From NCBI GenBank assembly GCA_903862655.1, contig CAIOZA010000050.1, positions 1 through 64,000 on the forward strand: DNA of 64,000 nucleotides, in the 5' to 3' direction. The notes under the pieces are model-generated. The model saw only the letters and a list, made by a program, of their open reading frames with translations, had not been told where the DNA came from and did not search any database. Shown piece by piece: positions 51,701-60,804 of this stretch. This stretch comes from an uncultured Ignavibacteria bacterium (GTDB lineage Bacteria; Bacteroidota; Ignavibacteria; Kapaibacteriales; UBA2268). The position numbers were made by a program, and so were the translations under genes. Within the stretch, counting starts at the first letter, position 1. Every line of letters begins with the position of its first letter.

Positions 51701-54700
51701 CAGGGACAGGACTTCGATATGTGGTTGCGAATATCAGCCTGTTATGAATCGCATTTTATAGATAAAAGAACTTGTGTTACCAGAATCCATCCTGATCAGA
51801 CTACAAATTCGTTTCTTGAAGGAGGGGTGCTTGACTCCACAAGAGCGTTATTTAAATATTTAGATAATAATTCATTCGAAGCACTTTTCCCGTTCTTCGA
51901 TTTTAATAATACAAATGATATAATGCTTGCTTTAGGTGAAGTTTTTTTTGTTTCTACCAAGATAGATGCTTTTTTATATAGATGTGGATATACAAAAGCA
52001 CTAGTTGAAAGGACTTTGGAATGGGTTTCAAACAAACTAGAATTAAATATAAGAAATCAAGTATATGAAATAATTGAAAGAGTAGTAAATGAGCACCTTA
52101 AGGATAAAAAACCTGAAGGTCTTGTTCAGGTATTAAAATCGTTTTTAAATAAGGATAATGTTCATTATAAAGAATTGGATTTTATAAATGTGGTTGTTGA
52201 TTATATAAAATTAAATATTGATGAAGGCTTACAACAAAAAACAATTGCTCTTGAGAAATATTTAGAAAAATTGCTATCTCAGAATGCGGTTGAATATCAT
52301 AATATTAAGTATAATCCTGTACTTTTGGGTTTTCCAAAGGTCAATGAATATTCACCAATAAAATCCACTAATATTATTAATTGGGGTGTTGAACCTGTTG
52401 GAATGCATAGTAATTGCATAAGACAGAAAATAATATTAAAGTGCGATTCCTGTGGATCTGATATCTCAATCCAATTTGAATACGAGATGAACGAAGAGCA
52501 TTCTGAGTATAAATTTATTTGTACCCATTGCAAAAAAGGATTTTTATTCGATGATAAAGATTTTGATATAAATTTTATGGAGTTCCATAATAATTCTGTC
52601 ATCCATGAACCAAAACATATAACAACCAGGAATATTGCCTATTTGATTCCTGATATGTCGTCAATTGGTGGTGGGACTAAAATAGCTTTAAAACATATAC
52701 AATGGCTTTTCAATTTAGGTTATGATGTTACATCCTATTCCTATTCAGTTAAACCTGATTGGCTAGATACTAATATACATTTTATACAGATCAAGGACGC
52801 TACTGAATTAGATGAGCGAACATCAGATTTATTTATAATTTCTAGCATTTTTGATATACCCAAAATACTAAATAAGATTCCCATCCATAAAGTAGTACTA
52901 CTTTGTCAGGGTTATGAAGGCTATCATTTTGGTAGCGATTTCATAAAATTGAGATCTGATAAACATATTTTAACAAAACTTCATTCTATCCCTGTTAAGG
53001 TTATAACGGTATCTAAACATCTTGTTGAACTTTTTAAAACCAAATTTAATCGTGAAGTAGAATACATTCCGAATTGCATAGATCATAATGTTTTTACATA
53101 TTCGGGTTATACTCCCGACAGGGAGAAATCAATATTATTTATTGGCAATCCATTTCATACTTTAAAAGGATTTCCTTTCATTGCAGGTGCTTTGAAAATA
53201 ATTCAGGATTCACAAGTAAAAATTTCTTCTTTGAAACTATATATTGTCATGGGTTTTGAATTTGATAACCATGAAACAATTCGGATGAATCTTGAAAGGG
53301 ATATAGGATGCAGAGTTGAATTTCTTTTCAAATTGAGCTCATTCGAAATTGGTGCACTTATGAAAAGAGTAAGTATTGTTGTTTGTACATCATGGTATGA
53401 AGGATTCTCTCTGCCTCTCATTGAGGCTATGGCATGCGGAACTCCTGTAATAACAACTAATAATATGGGTGCTGAGAGTTTCTGTAAGAATAAGACTAAT
53501 TCATTTGTAGTGAGATTTGGTGATAATATAGGTTTGGCTCAAGGTATAATAGATATTTTATATAACCGCTTTGATATGAGTTTGATTTTACAGAATGCAT
53601 ATCAAACTTCCCTAGAATATTCGGAACTTAACTCAGAAAAAGCACATAAAATAGCTTTTAAGCATTTAATTGCATCATCAATTAAGCAATTTGATATTGA
53701 TTCTAATAGTGACGCATATAGTTCAAAGAATATTTATTCTACCAGAAATACCTTTACAAGAACTATTGATAATGACAAAGAAGATAATTCAATACAATTA
53801 AAAGTAAAATCTGATGTTTTTGAAATTAAAAAATATTCTGAAAGAATTCTTTTTGTAGTTCATAACTTCCCAATGAATTGGGCTGGAGGAACCGAACTAT
53901 ATACTTATAATTTAGCGTTAGATCTAATTAATTCAGGCAAGGATGTCCATGTCTTATTCCCAAGTCCTGATAGTTATACAAATAGAACCATAATAACAGA
54001 AAGTAATTATAATGGTATTAAAATCTTCGAGGTAAAATATAAGCATAATTGCTATTCAAAGGAAGAATTTTCGAGTCTATTCGAGGAGCTAATAGTTAAA
54101 GAACAATACGATGTTGTACATTTTCATCATACTAAAGGCTTACATCAAGAGATATTCGATATTCCAATAAAATTAAAGATTAAATCGGTTCTAACTATTC
54201 ACGATTTTCACTTAGTTTGCACCAGGCTTCATCTTTACATTCCTGATACAAATCTTGTTTGCACCGGACCTGAGACTCCTCAAAAATGTGTTGAATGTTT
54301 GATTTCAGATGCTCCTGATACAGAAAAATATAAACTAATCACAAAGGAACTAAGCAATCAGTTATCACATTTAAAAAGCATATTTCCTTATTTCGACTTA
54401 GTTACAGCGCCATCAAGATATGTCAAAAATGTATTTGAGTCAAATAATCTTTTGAATAAAAATTTTATAATCAAGGAATTAGGCATAAAAAAAATAGTCA
54501 GTCAAAGAGTAAAAAGAGAAGGAAAAGATCTAGTCTTTGGATTTGTTGGTGCTTTACACAAATTAAAGAATATTGAACTATTACTAAATGTGTTTGAATC
54601 GATTACTTCAGATAATGTAAAATTAGAAATATGGGGAAATGGTCATCCAATAACAATTGAAGGGCTAAAACAAAGAACTGCGGATAGTAAAAATATTCAA

Positions 54701-57700
54701 TATTTTAGAGACTATTCCTATGAAGAAATAGGAGATATCCTCTCAAGATTTGATGTACTTATTGTGCCGTCGTTCAATGAAAGCTATTGTTTAACTGTAA
54801 GAGAAGCATTGTCGGTTAACTTACCCGTTATAGCTTCAAGTAGAGGCGGTATACCCGAGGTTGTCATTGACAATGTTAATGGGATACTGTTTGATCCGTC
54901 AAATAAAATAGAATTAGTTAATATCATCAATAAAATCATTGATGAGCCTGATATTTTGGGTAGATTAAGAAAGTCAGAAATTGAAATAAGAGATCTCAAA
55001 AAAGATATTGATGATTGGGCAGATATTTATTCTAATCTCATAAAATCAAATTTGGAATATAAACCCAGATTACTTGAAGAAATTGATTTCTCAATAATTA
55101 TTCCTGTTCATAATAAATGGCAATTCACAAAAGCTTGTATAGAATCAATTGAAAGCACAAATGGTAATAATAAATTAGAAATAATAATTATTGATAATGC
55201 ATCCAATGACAACACTGGAGAATATTTGAAATCCTTAGGCAGAGATATAAAGGTAATTTCACACACTACTAATGAAACTTATGCTAAGTCAAATAATGAA
55301 GGTGCCAAAATATCTAAGGGAAAATATCTTGTTTTCTTAAACAATGATACTCAAGTTCTGTCAGGGTGGTTAGAAGCTATTAAAATTGAATTTGATAATA
55401 ACCCTTCTACCGGGATTCAGGGAGCTAAGTTACTATATCAAAACGGGAAAATTCAGCATGCTGGTATGGTGTTTGGTTCAAGACCTGGTAGAGATGCTGA
55501 GCCATATCACGCCTATTTAATGGCTGATCCTAATGCTTCGTTCGTCAATAAACGCAGAGAAGTTCATTTCGTAACTGGTGCATTATTATCAATCAGAAAG
55601 GATGATTTTAATAAAGCAGGTGGTTTTGATGAGCAATATAACTTTGGTTGGGAAGATACTGATCTTTGCATGAAGGTTTCTACATTAGGAAAAAGAATAA
55701 TATATAATCCATTGATTTCAGCTTTCCATTTTGAATCAGCAACAAAACTTCTGAGACAAAGCATTGGCGACGATATGGTTAGCGATAATACTCCTAAAGA
55801 AAAAAGGAACAGAGAGATATTCTTTAATAAATGGTCAAGTATGCTAACAGATAACTCATACGAGTTCTATGCTGAGGATGGATTGAAAATTCAGGAGAAC
55901 TCCATTATTCCTATGAATGACAATGAATTGGCTCTATATGCAAGTAAAAGAGAGGAAATGAAATCTATTCACTCAAATTATATCTCATCCTTCGCCAAAT
56001 ATTTCTGGCAGACCAATTATGACTCAATATCATCTCTCCTAATCATTCCTACTTCAGCAGTTGGGGATAATCTGATGCTTACGGCTTTGGTGGCGGCTTT
56101 GAAGGCTCAGTTCCCTCATCTTTCTATCTATATTAAACGGAACAGGATGGCTGATCTGATTTTTAAGGGTCATGGAGGAATTGCAGGATATGTTACGAGT
56201 GAAGATGAGAGTAAGTTTGACAAGACAATTGATTTTAATAATATTATTGCGAAATTGCCTGAGTATTACAATGGAATTGCCTTTATGGATATTCTTGGCA
56301 ATCTAGCCGGATTTAAGTTCGTTAAGCGTGACATAGTTTATCAGATAAGCGACATTGAAAGAGGGAGAGCAAAGAAGGCGTTAAAGAATTTTGATGGGCA
56401 TGAAATCGTTGGTGTTCATTTTTCGACTTCAAAGGATGTTAAGAGATCCTATCCTCATGGAAGGGAATTGCTAAAAATTCTTGAGCATAAGAATCCAAAT
56501 CTGAGGTTTGTTCATTTCGGTAATGAAAGTATCGGGAAACTTAATGATAGTTATGTGTTTGATTGTGCCGAAAATTCTGTAGATTTACGATCACAGATTG
56601 CAATTGCTGAACAGTGTTCAAAGTTCATCACGATTGACAGTGCATTCTTCCACATCGGGCATAATTTATTTAGAAAGCCAACTCTTGCAATTCTTGGATT
56701 GACAAATCCGGCGCTAATTGGGTATCACGAAGCCTCTTTTGCTTATATAAATCATGAACTTATGAATTGCCTGAATTGTTATTGGCAGAGACAATGCAAG
56801 ATAGAATGTATGAATGACCTACTTCCAACAGTCATTGCTGAGGCATTTATGGACATTAAGAACCGGATAAAATATTCACCTGAACAACAAGTCTTCGAAG
56901 TCAATGTTGCTGCTGATTTTTATGCAGATAAATTTATATTTGAACATTACGCATCCAGACGTGATGGCACAAAGTTAGTACTGAATGATTATGATGACCT
57001 ACTTCCGGATTACTCAAAATATTGGAATGGAATAGCTATTAAAAAATCTAAGGTTAATAAAACAGAAATGAACAATTACAATTCCCCCGCAGATTATCAG
57101 GAAGAAAGCTATTTCGAGGCTCTTTCCGATAGAAAAATTAAGGTTGGATCGGACAGAACTCAAGCTGAGTCGTTAAAGCTAAATTTGGGTTGCGGCGATA
57201 CGATCGAAGCCGGTTTTATTAATATTGATCTTTATAGTGAAGGTCCTGATATTGTTAATATGGATGCAAGAAGTCTGGAATATGATGATTCAAGTGTCGA
57301 TACTATTCTTGCTGCCGATTTGCTTCAGTGTTTCTCGCATAATGAGATTGGTGATGTTCTTACTGAATGGGTAAGAGTTTTGAAGCCCGAAGGAAAACTC
57401 ATTATTTCCTGCACATCCATGAAACAGATTTCAAGATTACTTCTTAATGGTTTAATAAATTCCGAGATAGCTTCAAAGCTTCTTTTTGGTAACCAAGAAG
57501 ATAATGCTCATATTTATTTCTCGGCATTTGATGAGGATTTTTTAACTAAGGAACTTGTTTCGGCTGGTTTTACTATTGAGTCATACGACGAATCTAACGA
57601 GGCAGAATCATTAGAGGACATTAATATTAGTATTGTTGTTGGTGCAGTAAAATCTAAAAACCATAGTATGCCCGAACTTACAAATGAGAATTCTACTGCC

Positions 57701-59716
57701 AATCAGGTATCGAACTTGAGTTTTAATTTTGGTGACTCGAATGAAGATATAAAGAATGTGAAAGCCGAAGAAACATTTGATAATAGCTTACTGTCAGGTT
57801 TGAGCTTTAATTTTGATAATAAGGGAGAAGAAGCCGAATACGAGGTAATGGAACCGGAACAGGAATTTGATAATCAGGATTATTTTGAAGCCCTATCGGA
57901 TAGGAAGCCGGTAGTTATGCAGTCTCCAACAATCAGCAAAGATGGGCCTCAAATCAATATAGTCTGGGAGGGATCTCAGTTTGTATGGCATTCTCTGGCT
58001 CTGATTAATCGGGAAATATGTTATAATATTATCAAAAGCGGAGTAGCCGAAGTAACAATTGTTCCTTACGAGCCTGATACTTTTCTGCCGGAAGGTAATC
58101 CAAAATATGAAATACTAAAACAGCATGATATAAGATATAAACTTGAGGCTGACAGCAGGACAAAACAACTTCCTTACTCCTGGATAAGGCATCAGTGGCC
58201 GCCCAAAGCAGAAGAACCAAAAGGTTCAAAATGGTTTATTATTCAGCCATGGGAATTCTCAACATTGAGAACAGATTTTGTAAGCATCTTCCAGAATGCC
58301 GACGAAGTCTGGACGCCATCGAATTATTCACGTAATTCATTCATTAATTCAGGAATTGAATTTGATCATGCTCAGGTTATTCCTAATGGATGCGATCCTG
58401 AACTATGGTCGCCAATGGGTAAGCGATTTAAATTTAATACAGATAAGAAGCTGAAGTTTCTGTTTGTTGGTGGAACAATCTACCGAAAAGGGATAGACAC
58501 TCTGCTTCAGGCTTACGTGCGGTCTTTTACCGGATCGGACAATGTAAGCCTTATCATCAAGGATATGGGAGGCGATTCGTTTTACGCGGGACAGACAGCT
58601 AAAGATCAGATAGATATTATTCAAAAATCTGAAAATGCACCCGAAATAATCTATATTGACGATTACTTCACAGAAGAGCAGATGGTTGAGCTGTACAAGG
58701 CTTGCGATGTGTTTGTTTGCCCTTATCGTGGCGAAGGCTTTTCTTTGCCAACACTAGAGGCTATGGCAAGCGGATTGCCCGTTATTGTTACTAAAGGTGG
58801 CTCAACCGATGATTTCGTGGATGAATCAATAGGATGGCTGATTTCATCGGAAAAGAAATCAATTGGGCGCGAGATTGGCGGATTACCACTCACAGGCGAA
58901 GCCTATCTGCTGGAGCCTAATCAGGATGAATTAGTTGAAACTTTGAAGAATATTTATGGTGATCCTTCTCAGATCTTCTCGAAAGGTCTGCTTGCTTCAT
59001 TAAGGGCAAGAACAGAATGGACATGGAAGAAAGCAACAGTTAAGCTGCTTTCGAGATTGGATTTGCACAATGGCACAACTATGGCAAAGACAGCAGAGGT
59101 GAATTTGGTTGATTATACCGATGATGCTATTGTTCTCGGGGAAATTGAAAAGAAGATAATTGCCAAAGATTCAGAAACTGCTTATGATGAATTGAAGAGA
59201 TTACTAAGGAATACAAAGCTGACCGGCAGAATGCTTCATCACGCGTATTGCAGAATGGCAGAGCTCTGCGTTAATCTTATGAAGCTGGACGAAGTGGATC
59301 AGTATTTGCAAAAAGCCGGGGAAATCTATCATTCGGTAGATGAGCTTTATCTGGAAGCTAACAAGCATTTTGCAGAAGAAAAATACTCGGATGCTCTGGA
59401 TAGCGCAACAATAGCTATGCAAAGCTGGAAGGACGATAAATACGATTCTACAATTGGGATCAACATACAAGAACTTCTATCGTTTACAGCGGATTCACTG
59501 CTCAATGATGAAGATCCGAACGGGGCATTGCAAATTTATCTTGAAGTGTTGAAGTTAAATAACAATAATGCAAACGCGTACTTCGGAGCCGGAGTCTGCC
59601 ATCTTGAAATTGGTTCCAGGGATGATGCCCGGAGGATGTTCGAATGGGCTTTGAGAATAAATCCTGACTATGAAATGGCAAAAAAATTGATAGAAGGGCT
59701 AAAAATAACACAATAA
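48722..59716 (+). CDS. Giant multidomain glycosyltransferase (3664 residues)
   Basis: One uninterrupted ORF. Domains by approximate residue: TPR-like helices and a GT41/SPINDLY-like GT-B (1-530; MLGLLQGPPPQFISSLLDWA, DVMIDTYPSGGGVLPFDIAS); SAM methyltransferase (585-800; VVIGCGYGRESV); GT2 (815-1040; FSIIVPSYNQADYLPAALDS, NDGSTDN, SSDD); spacer with a CxxC...CxxC zinc ribbon (~1239-1275); GT4 (1303-1650; YEGFSLPLIEAMACGTPV); second GT4 (1705-2110; NESYCLTVREALS); second GT2 (2120-2345; FSIIIPVHNKWQFTKACIES, NNDTQ); GT9/heptosyltransferase-like (2435-2715; LLIIPTSAVGDNLMLTALVA); second SAM methyltransferase (2815-2975; LNLGCGDTIEAGF); third GT4 (3075-3450; EGFSLPTLEAMASGLPVIV); C-terminal TPRs (3460-3660). 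It likely assembles and methylates a surface glycan on one polypeptide. YFEALSDRK occurs twice as a linker. Confidence 0.93.
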   Translation: MTDLDKIISDISNNEEFEYSELFKFLTSENNEERASILARFSKAFYNRKGRHLDQAEIFAKRAYSISNDKIYYSNQLVDILIEQQKVEDVKQIYKRVGLEYLKIHQIKEALFYFDKWLYAYPDILKIDKYEYDLDILDAINAYVANKGFESNSMSHCLDSKLKIGFLVKGITESNSVLIKINYLIAKYLDKMIFKLSFFFPETESEILNSKQGKSLLESFHKLDVKCFYAEDISDYEKQLFSVVEKIKSERIILLVMSDSLGTFSHYFISSFKPAPIMLGLLQGPPPQFISSLLDWAISWSYHPLIDSPVPTKYVKLQMELPNKNDIVLRTKQFFGLPEKSQIILSGGRYVKFQDIQYVESLLNILIKDSNRYLVIIGPSIEQIPFIVNLAEEEILNRVRIFPWMENYLELARHADVMIDTYPSGGGVLPFDIASLGIPIISFQNDYLNEFDQTQWSPLQEFISNDELTLKRGDYKSITELADRLLGDDEMKTRLGNKCKEEIYEKVSHPEVTVRKCEEVFFKLIQDRLGSEYIPYSEKENNMISEDSRSKNIEPSVKPIFSAGVSANNQDNYLAKTGVSEPAPSEDNGNLEYWKEMQNDEYFEKHDWYGKKYGGLKLFGDDMGIINNYTNLSKSMNTVVIGCGYGRESVNIGPHVNHIYGIDVSETILNKAVEFTKQNGVYNFTPVLADNWEESIPENIDFVYTFVVFQHLSKSLVRNYISGLRKKLNAGGRFLCQFCESDYGSEDAELKVYEPNVKWTRQEIIDLIRENNLNEITIQTTQVTESARFHWALFEKAENGENTESDLSKKFDRHSLKPLFSIIVPSYNQADYLPAALDSILAQTFTDWETIIVNDGSTDNTKSVMEEYTRKDSRFKLYHKDNGGVATALNIGIKQSKGEWICWLSSDDLFEPDKLEIHYKAIREHQNIKFFCTHWYILMHETQQKIAPGLWLPVPPKEFQVTRFFWANYIHGNSIAIHKTVFDKVGLFDETLRQGQDFDMWLRISACYESHFIDKRTCVTRIHPDQTTNSFLEGGVLDSTRALFKYLDNNSFEALFPFFDFNNTNDIMLALGEVFFVSTKIDAFLYRCGYTKALVERTLEWVSNKLELNIRNQVYEIIERVVNEHLKDKKPEGLVQVLKSFLNKDNVHYKELDFINVVVDYIKLNIDEGLQQKTIALEKYLEKLLSQNAVEYHNIKYNPVLLGFPKVNEYSPIKSTNIINWGVEPVGMHSNCIRQKIILKCDSCGSDISIQFEYEMNEEHSEYKFICTHCKKGFLFDDKDFDINFMEFHNNSVIHEPKHITTRNIAYLIPDMSSIGGGTKIALKHIQWLFNLGYDVTSYSYSVKPDWLDTNIHFIQIKDATELDERTSDLFIISSIFDIPKILNKIPIHKVVLLCQGYEGYHFGSDFIKLRSDKHILTKLHSIPVKVITVSKHLVELFKTKFNREVEYIPNCIDHNVFTYSGYTPDREKSILFIGNPFHTLKGFPFIAGALKIIQDSQVKISSLKLYIVMGFEFDNHETIRMNLERDIGCRVEFLFKLSSFEIGALMKRVSIVVCTSWYEGFSLPLIEAMACGTPVITTNNMGAESFCKNKTNSFVVRFGDNIGLAQGIIDILYNRFDMSLILQNAYQTSLEYSELNSEKAHKIAFKHLIASSIKQFDIDSNSDAYSSKNIYSTRNTFTRTIDNDKEDNSIQLKVKSDVFEIKKYSERILFVVHNFPMNWAGGTELYTYNLALDLINSGKDVHVLFPSPDSYTNRTIITESNYNGIKIFEVKYKHNCYSKEEFSSLFEELIVKEQYDVVHFHHTKGLHQEIFDIPIKLKIKSVLTIHDFHLVCTRLHLYIPDTNLVCTGPETPQKCVECLISDAPDTEKYKLITKELSNQLSHLKSIFPYFDLVTAPSRYVKNVFESNNLLNKNFIIKELGIKKIVSQRVKREGKDLVFGFVGALHKLKNIELLLNVFESITSDNVKLEIWGNGHPITIEGLKQRTADSKNIQYFRDYSYEEIGDILSRFDVLIVPSFNESYCLTVREALSVNLPVIASSRGGIPEVVIDNVNGILFDPSNKIELVNIINKIIDEPDILGRLRKSEIEIRDLKKDIDDWADIYSNLIKSNLEYKPRLLEEIDFSIIIPVHNKWQFTKACIESIESTNGNNKLEIIIIDNASNDNTGEYLKSLGRDIKVISHTTNETYAKSNNEGAKISKGKYLVFLNNDTQVLSGWLEAIKIEFDNNPSTGIQGAKLLYQNGKIQHAGMVFGSRPGRDAEPYHAYLMADPNASFVNKRREVHFVTGALLSIRKDDFNKAGGFDEQYNFGWEDTDLCMKVSTLGKRIIYNPLISAFHFESATKLLRQSIGDDMVSDNTPKEKRNREIFFNKWSSMLTDNSYEFYAEDGLKIQENSIIPMNDNELALYASKREEMKSIHSNYISSFAKYFWQTNYDSISSLLIIPTSAVGDNLMLTALVAALKAQFPHLSIYIKRNRMADLIFKGHGGIAGYVTSEDESKFDKTIDFNNIIAKLPEYYNGIAFMDILGNLAGFKFVKRDIVYQISDIERGRAKKALKNFDGHEIVGVHFSTSKDVKRSYPHGRELLKILEHKNPNLRFVHFGNESIGKLNDSYVFDCAENSVDLRSQIAIAEQCSKFITIDSAFFHIGHNLFRKPTLAILGLTNPALIGYHEASFAYINHELMNCLNCYWQRQCKIECMNDLLPTVIAEAFMDIKNRIKYSPEQQVFEVNVAADFYADKFIFEHYASRRDGTKLVLNDYDDLLPDYSKYWNGIAIKKSKVNKTEMNNYNSPADYQEESYFEALSDRKIKVGSDRTQAESLKLNLGCGDTIEAGFINIDLYSEGPDIVNMDARSLEYDDSSVDTILAADLLQCFSHNEIGDVLTEWVRVLKPEGKLIISCTSMKQISRLLLNGLINSEIASKLLFGNQEDNAHIYFSAFDEDFLTKELVSAGFTIESYDESNEAESLEDINISIVVGAVKSKNHSMPELTNENSTANQVSNLSFNFGDSNEDIKNVKAEETFDNSLLSGLSFNFDNKGEEAEYEVMEPEQEFDNQDYFEALSDRKPVVMQSPTISKDGPQINIVWEGSQFVWHSLALINREICYNIIKSGVAEVTIVPYEPDTFLPEGNPKYEILKQHDIRYKLEADSRTKQLPYSWIRHQWPPKAEEPKGSKWFIIQPWEFSTLRTDFVSIFQNADEVWTPSNYSRNSFINSGIEFDHAQVIPNGCDPELWSPMGKRFKFNTDKKLKFLFVGGTIYRKGIDTLLQAYVRSFTGSDNVSLIIKDMGGDSFYAGQTAKDQIDIIQKSENAPEIIYIDDYFTEEQMVELYKACDVFVCPYRGEGFSLPTLEAMASGLPVIVTKGGSTDDFVDESIGWLISSEKKSIGREIGGLPLTGEAYLLEPNQDELVETLKNIYGDPSQIFSKGLLASLRARTEWTWKKATVKLLSRLDLHNGTTMAKTAEVNLVDYTDDAIVLGEIEKKIIAKDSETAYDELKRLLRNTKLTGRMLHHAYCRMAELCVNLMKLDEVDQYLQKAGEIYHSVDELYLEANKHFAEEKYSDALDSATIAMQSWKDDKYDSTIGINIQELLSFTADSLLNDEDPNGALQIYLEVLKLNNNNANAYFGAGVCHLEIGSRDDARRMFEWALRINPDYEMAKKLIEGLKITQ

Positions 59717-59768
59717 TTTAAAATAGAAACAGACTAATTTCGATTAATGAAAAAAATAGAAAATATAT

Positions 59769-59800
59769 TTTGATTAATAATGAAATTTTGATTATCTTTG
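59769..59800 (+). promoter_or_regulatory. Bacteroidota-type promoter of the DUF2795 gene
   Basis: TTTG at 59769-59772 and TATCTTTG at 59793-59800 with a 20-base gap fit the Bacteroidota housekeeping consensus (TTTG, 19-21 bases, TAnnTTTG). Confidence 0.7.
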
Positions 59801-59863
59801 CAAACTTTAATTTAGCGAATTTTGATAAAAGCAATAATGTAGTATATCTCAAGGAGAGTAGAA

Positions 59864-60103
59864 ATGTTTTGGACGCCTGAATTAGCCAAATTTATGGAAG
59901 ACGTGCCGTTCCCAGCAACAAAGGAAGAACTGCTCGATTATGTTAATCGCTCCGGTTGCCCAATGCAGGTAATAGAGAACCTTTATGAGCTAGACGATTC
60001 TGACGAGCTGATTGAAGGAATCGAAGATCTTTGGCCCGAATATGAAGATTCAGCCAATGAAGAGTACTTTTACAACGACAACGAAGAAGAGCAGTATATC
60101 TAG
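59864..60103 (+). CDS. DUF2795 family small acidic protein
   Basis: 79 residues. FPATKEELLDYVNRSGCPMQ followed by VIENLYELDDSDEL is the DUF2795 core; the C-terminal third is strongly acidic (YEDSANEEYFYNDNEEEQ). A good AAGGAGAG ribosome-binding site lies just before the ATG, with a Bacteroidota-type promoter and a terminator on either side, so it is a monocistronic, probably well-expressed gene. Function unknown. Confidence 0.88.
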   Translation: MFWTPELAKFMEDVPFPATKEELLDYVNRSGCPMQVIENLYELDDSDELIEGIEDLWPEYEDSANEEYFYNDNEEEQYI

Positions 60104-60124
60104 AATAGCTTTCTGTTTTTTGAC

Positions 60125-60162
60125 AAAGAGGCTGTCCCACTTGTGAGATCAGCCTCTTTTTT
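60125..60162. terminator. Rho-independent terminator between convergent genes
   Basis: AAAGAGGCTG (60125-60134) pairs with CAGCCTCTTT (60150-60159), followed by TTTT on the plus strand and TTTG/TGTCA on the minus side. It terminates the DUF2795 gene and may serve the leftward zinc-ribbon gene too. Confidence 0.85.
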
Positions 60163-60181
60163 AATTTCAGCTAGATAATTC

Positions 60182-60493
60182 TTAAAAATCAAATAAATCA
60201 GCAAGGAAACCCTTCTTCCTGCCGCGATTTTGATTATTATATTCATAGCCACGGTTACCGTTCTCGTATCTGTCATTATCATCATCATGACCATGATGGC
60301 TGTCGAATGACCTTTTGTATGGGTCGCCTCCATCTAGGTCGTCATTTCTGTTCATAGTCTGAGTAGTTTTTTCAATAAGAACATCTAGTTCACCTCTGTC
60401 GAGCCAAATTCCGCGGCACTGTGGACAGTGGTCAATTTCAACTCCCTGCCTGTCGGCAATTATAAGCGAAACATTACATCTTGGACAAGTCAT
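60182..60493 (-). CDS. TFIIB-type zinc-ribbon protein
   Basis: 103 residues. MTCPRCNVSLIIADRQGVEI, then DHCPQCRGIWLDRGELDVLI is the zf-TFIIB pattern with two CxxC pairs. The remainder is a low-complexity Asp/His/Asn/Tyr-rich tail (HHGHDDDNDRYENGNRGYEY) ending KKGFLADLFDF. Small cytosolic protein of unknown role, common in this form in Bacteroidota-related genomes. Confidence 0.85.
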   Translation of the reverse strand: MTCPRCNVSLIIADRQGVEIDHCPQCRGIWLDRGELDVLIEKTTQTMNRNDDLDGGDPYKRSFDSHHGHDDDNDRYENGNRGYEYNNQNRGRKKGFLADLFDF

Positions 60494-60804
60494 AAATTTT
60501 TCCTTCTAAGTTATTAATATATTTTTTTCAATTCAAACCTGCATTTTACAGATTTGATTAATAATTTTTACTAATTAATATGAGCATAAAATTATTACAT
60601 TCCTAACCCTATCAACGATTGAGAATAATAAGAATTTTATGAAATTTTTGCTTAATTATTTTTGTTTATTGCCGATTATGACAATGTGGACTTACATATT
60701 CTTAATACTTGATTATTTATTTGTTAAATATTCAATAGAGAATGATATGTGTATAGTTAACATAGATTATTTAAATAAATATTATCAATATATTTTAAAT
60801 TCCG
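60494..60804. other. AT-rich intergenic region before the PAS kinase gene
   Basis: No supported gene. The plus-strand ORF at 60639-60905 is AT-driven and runs into the kinase gene in another frame. No convincing promoter is seen. Confidence 0.4.
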
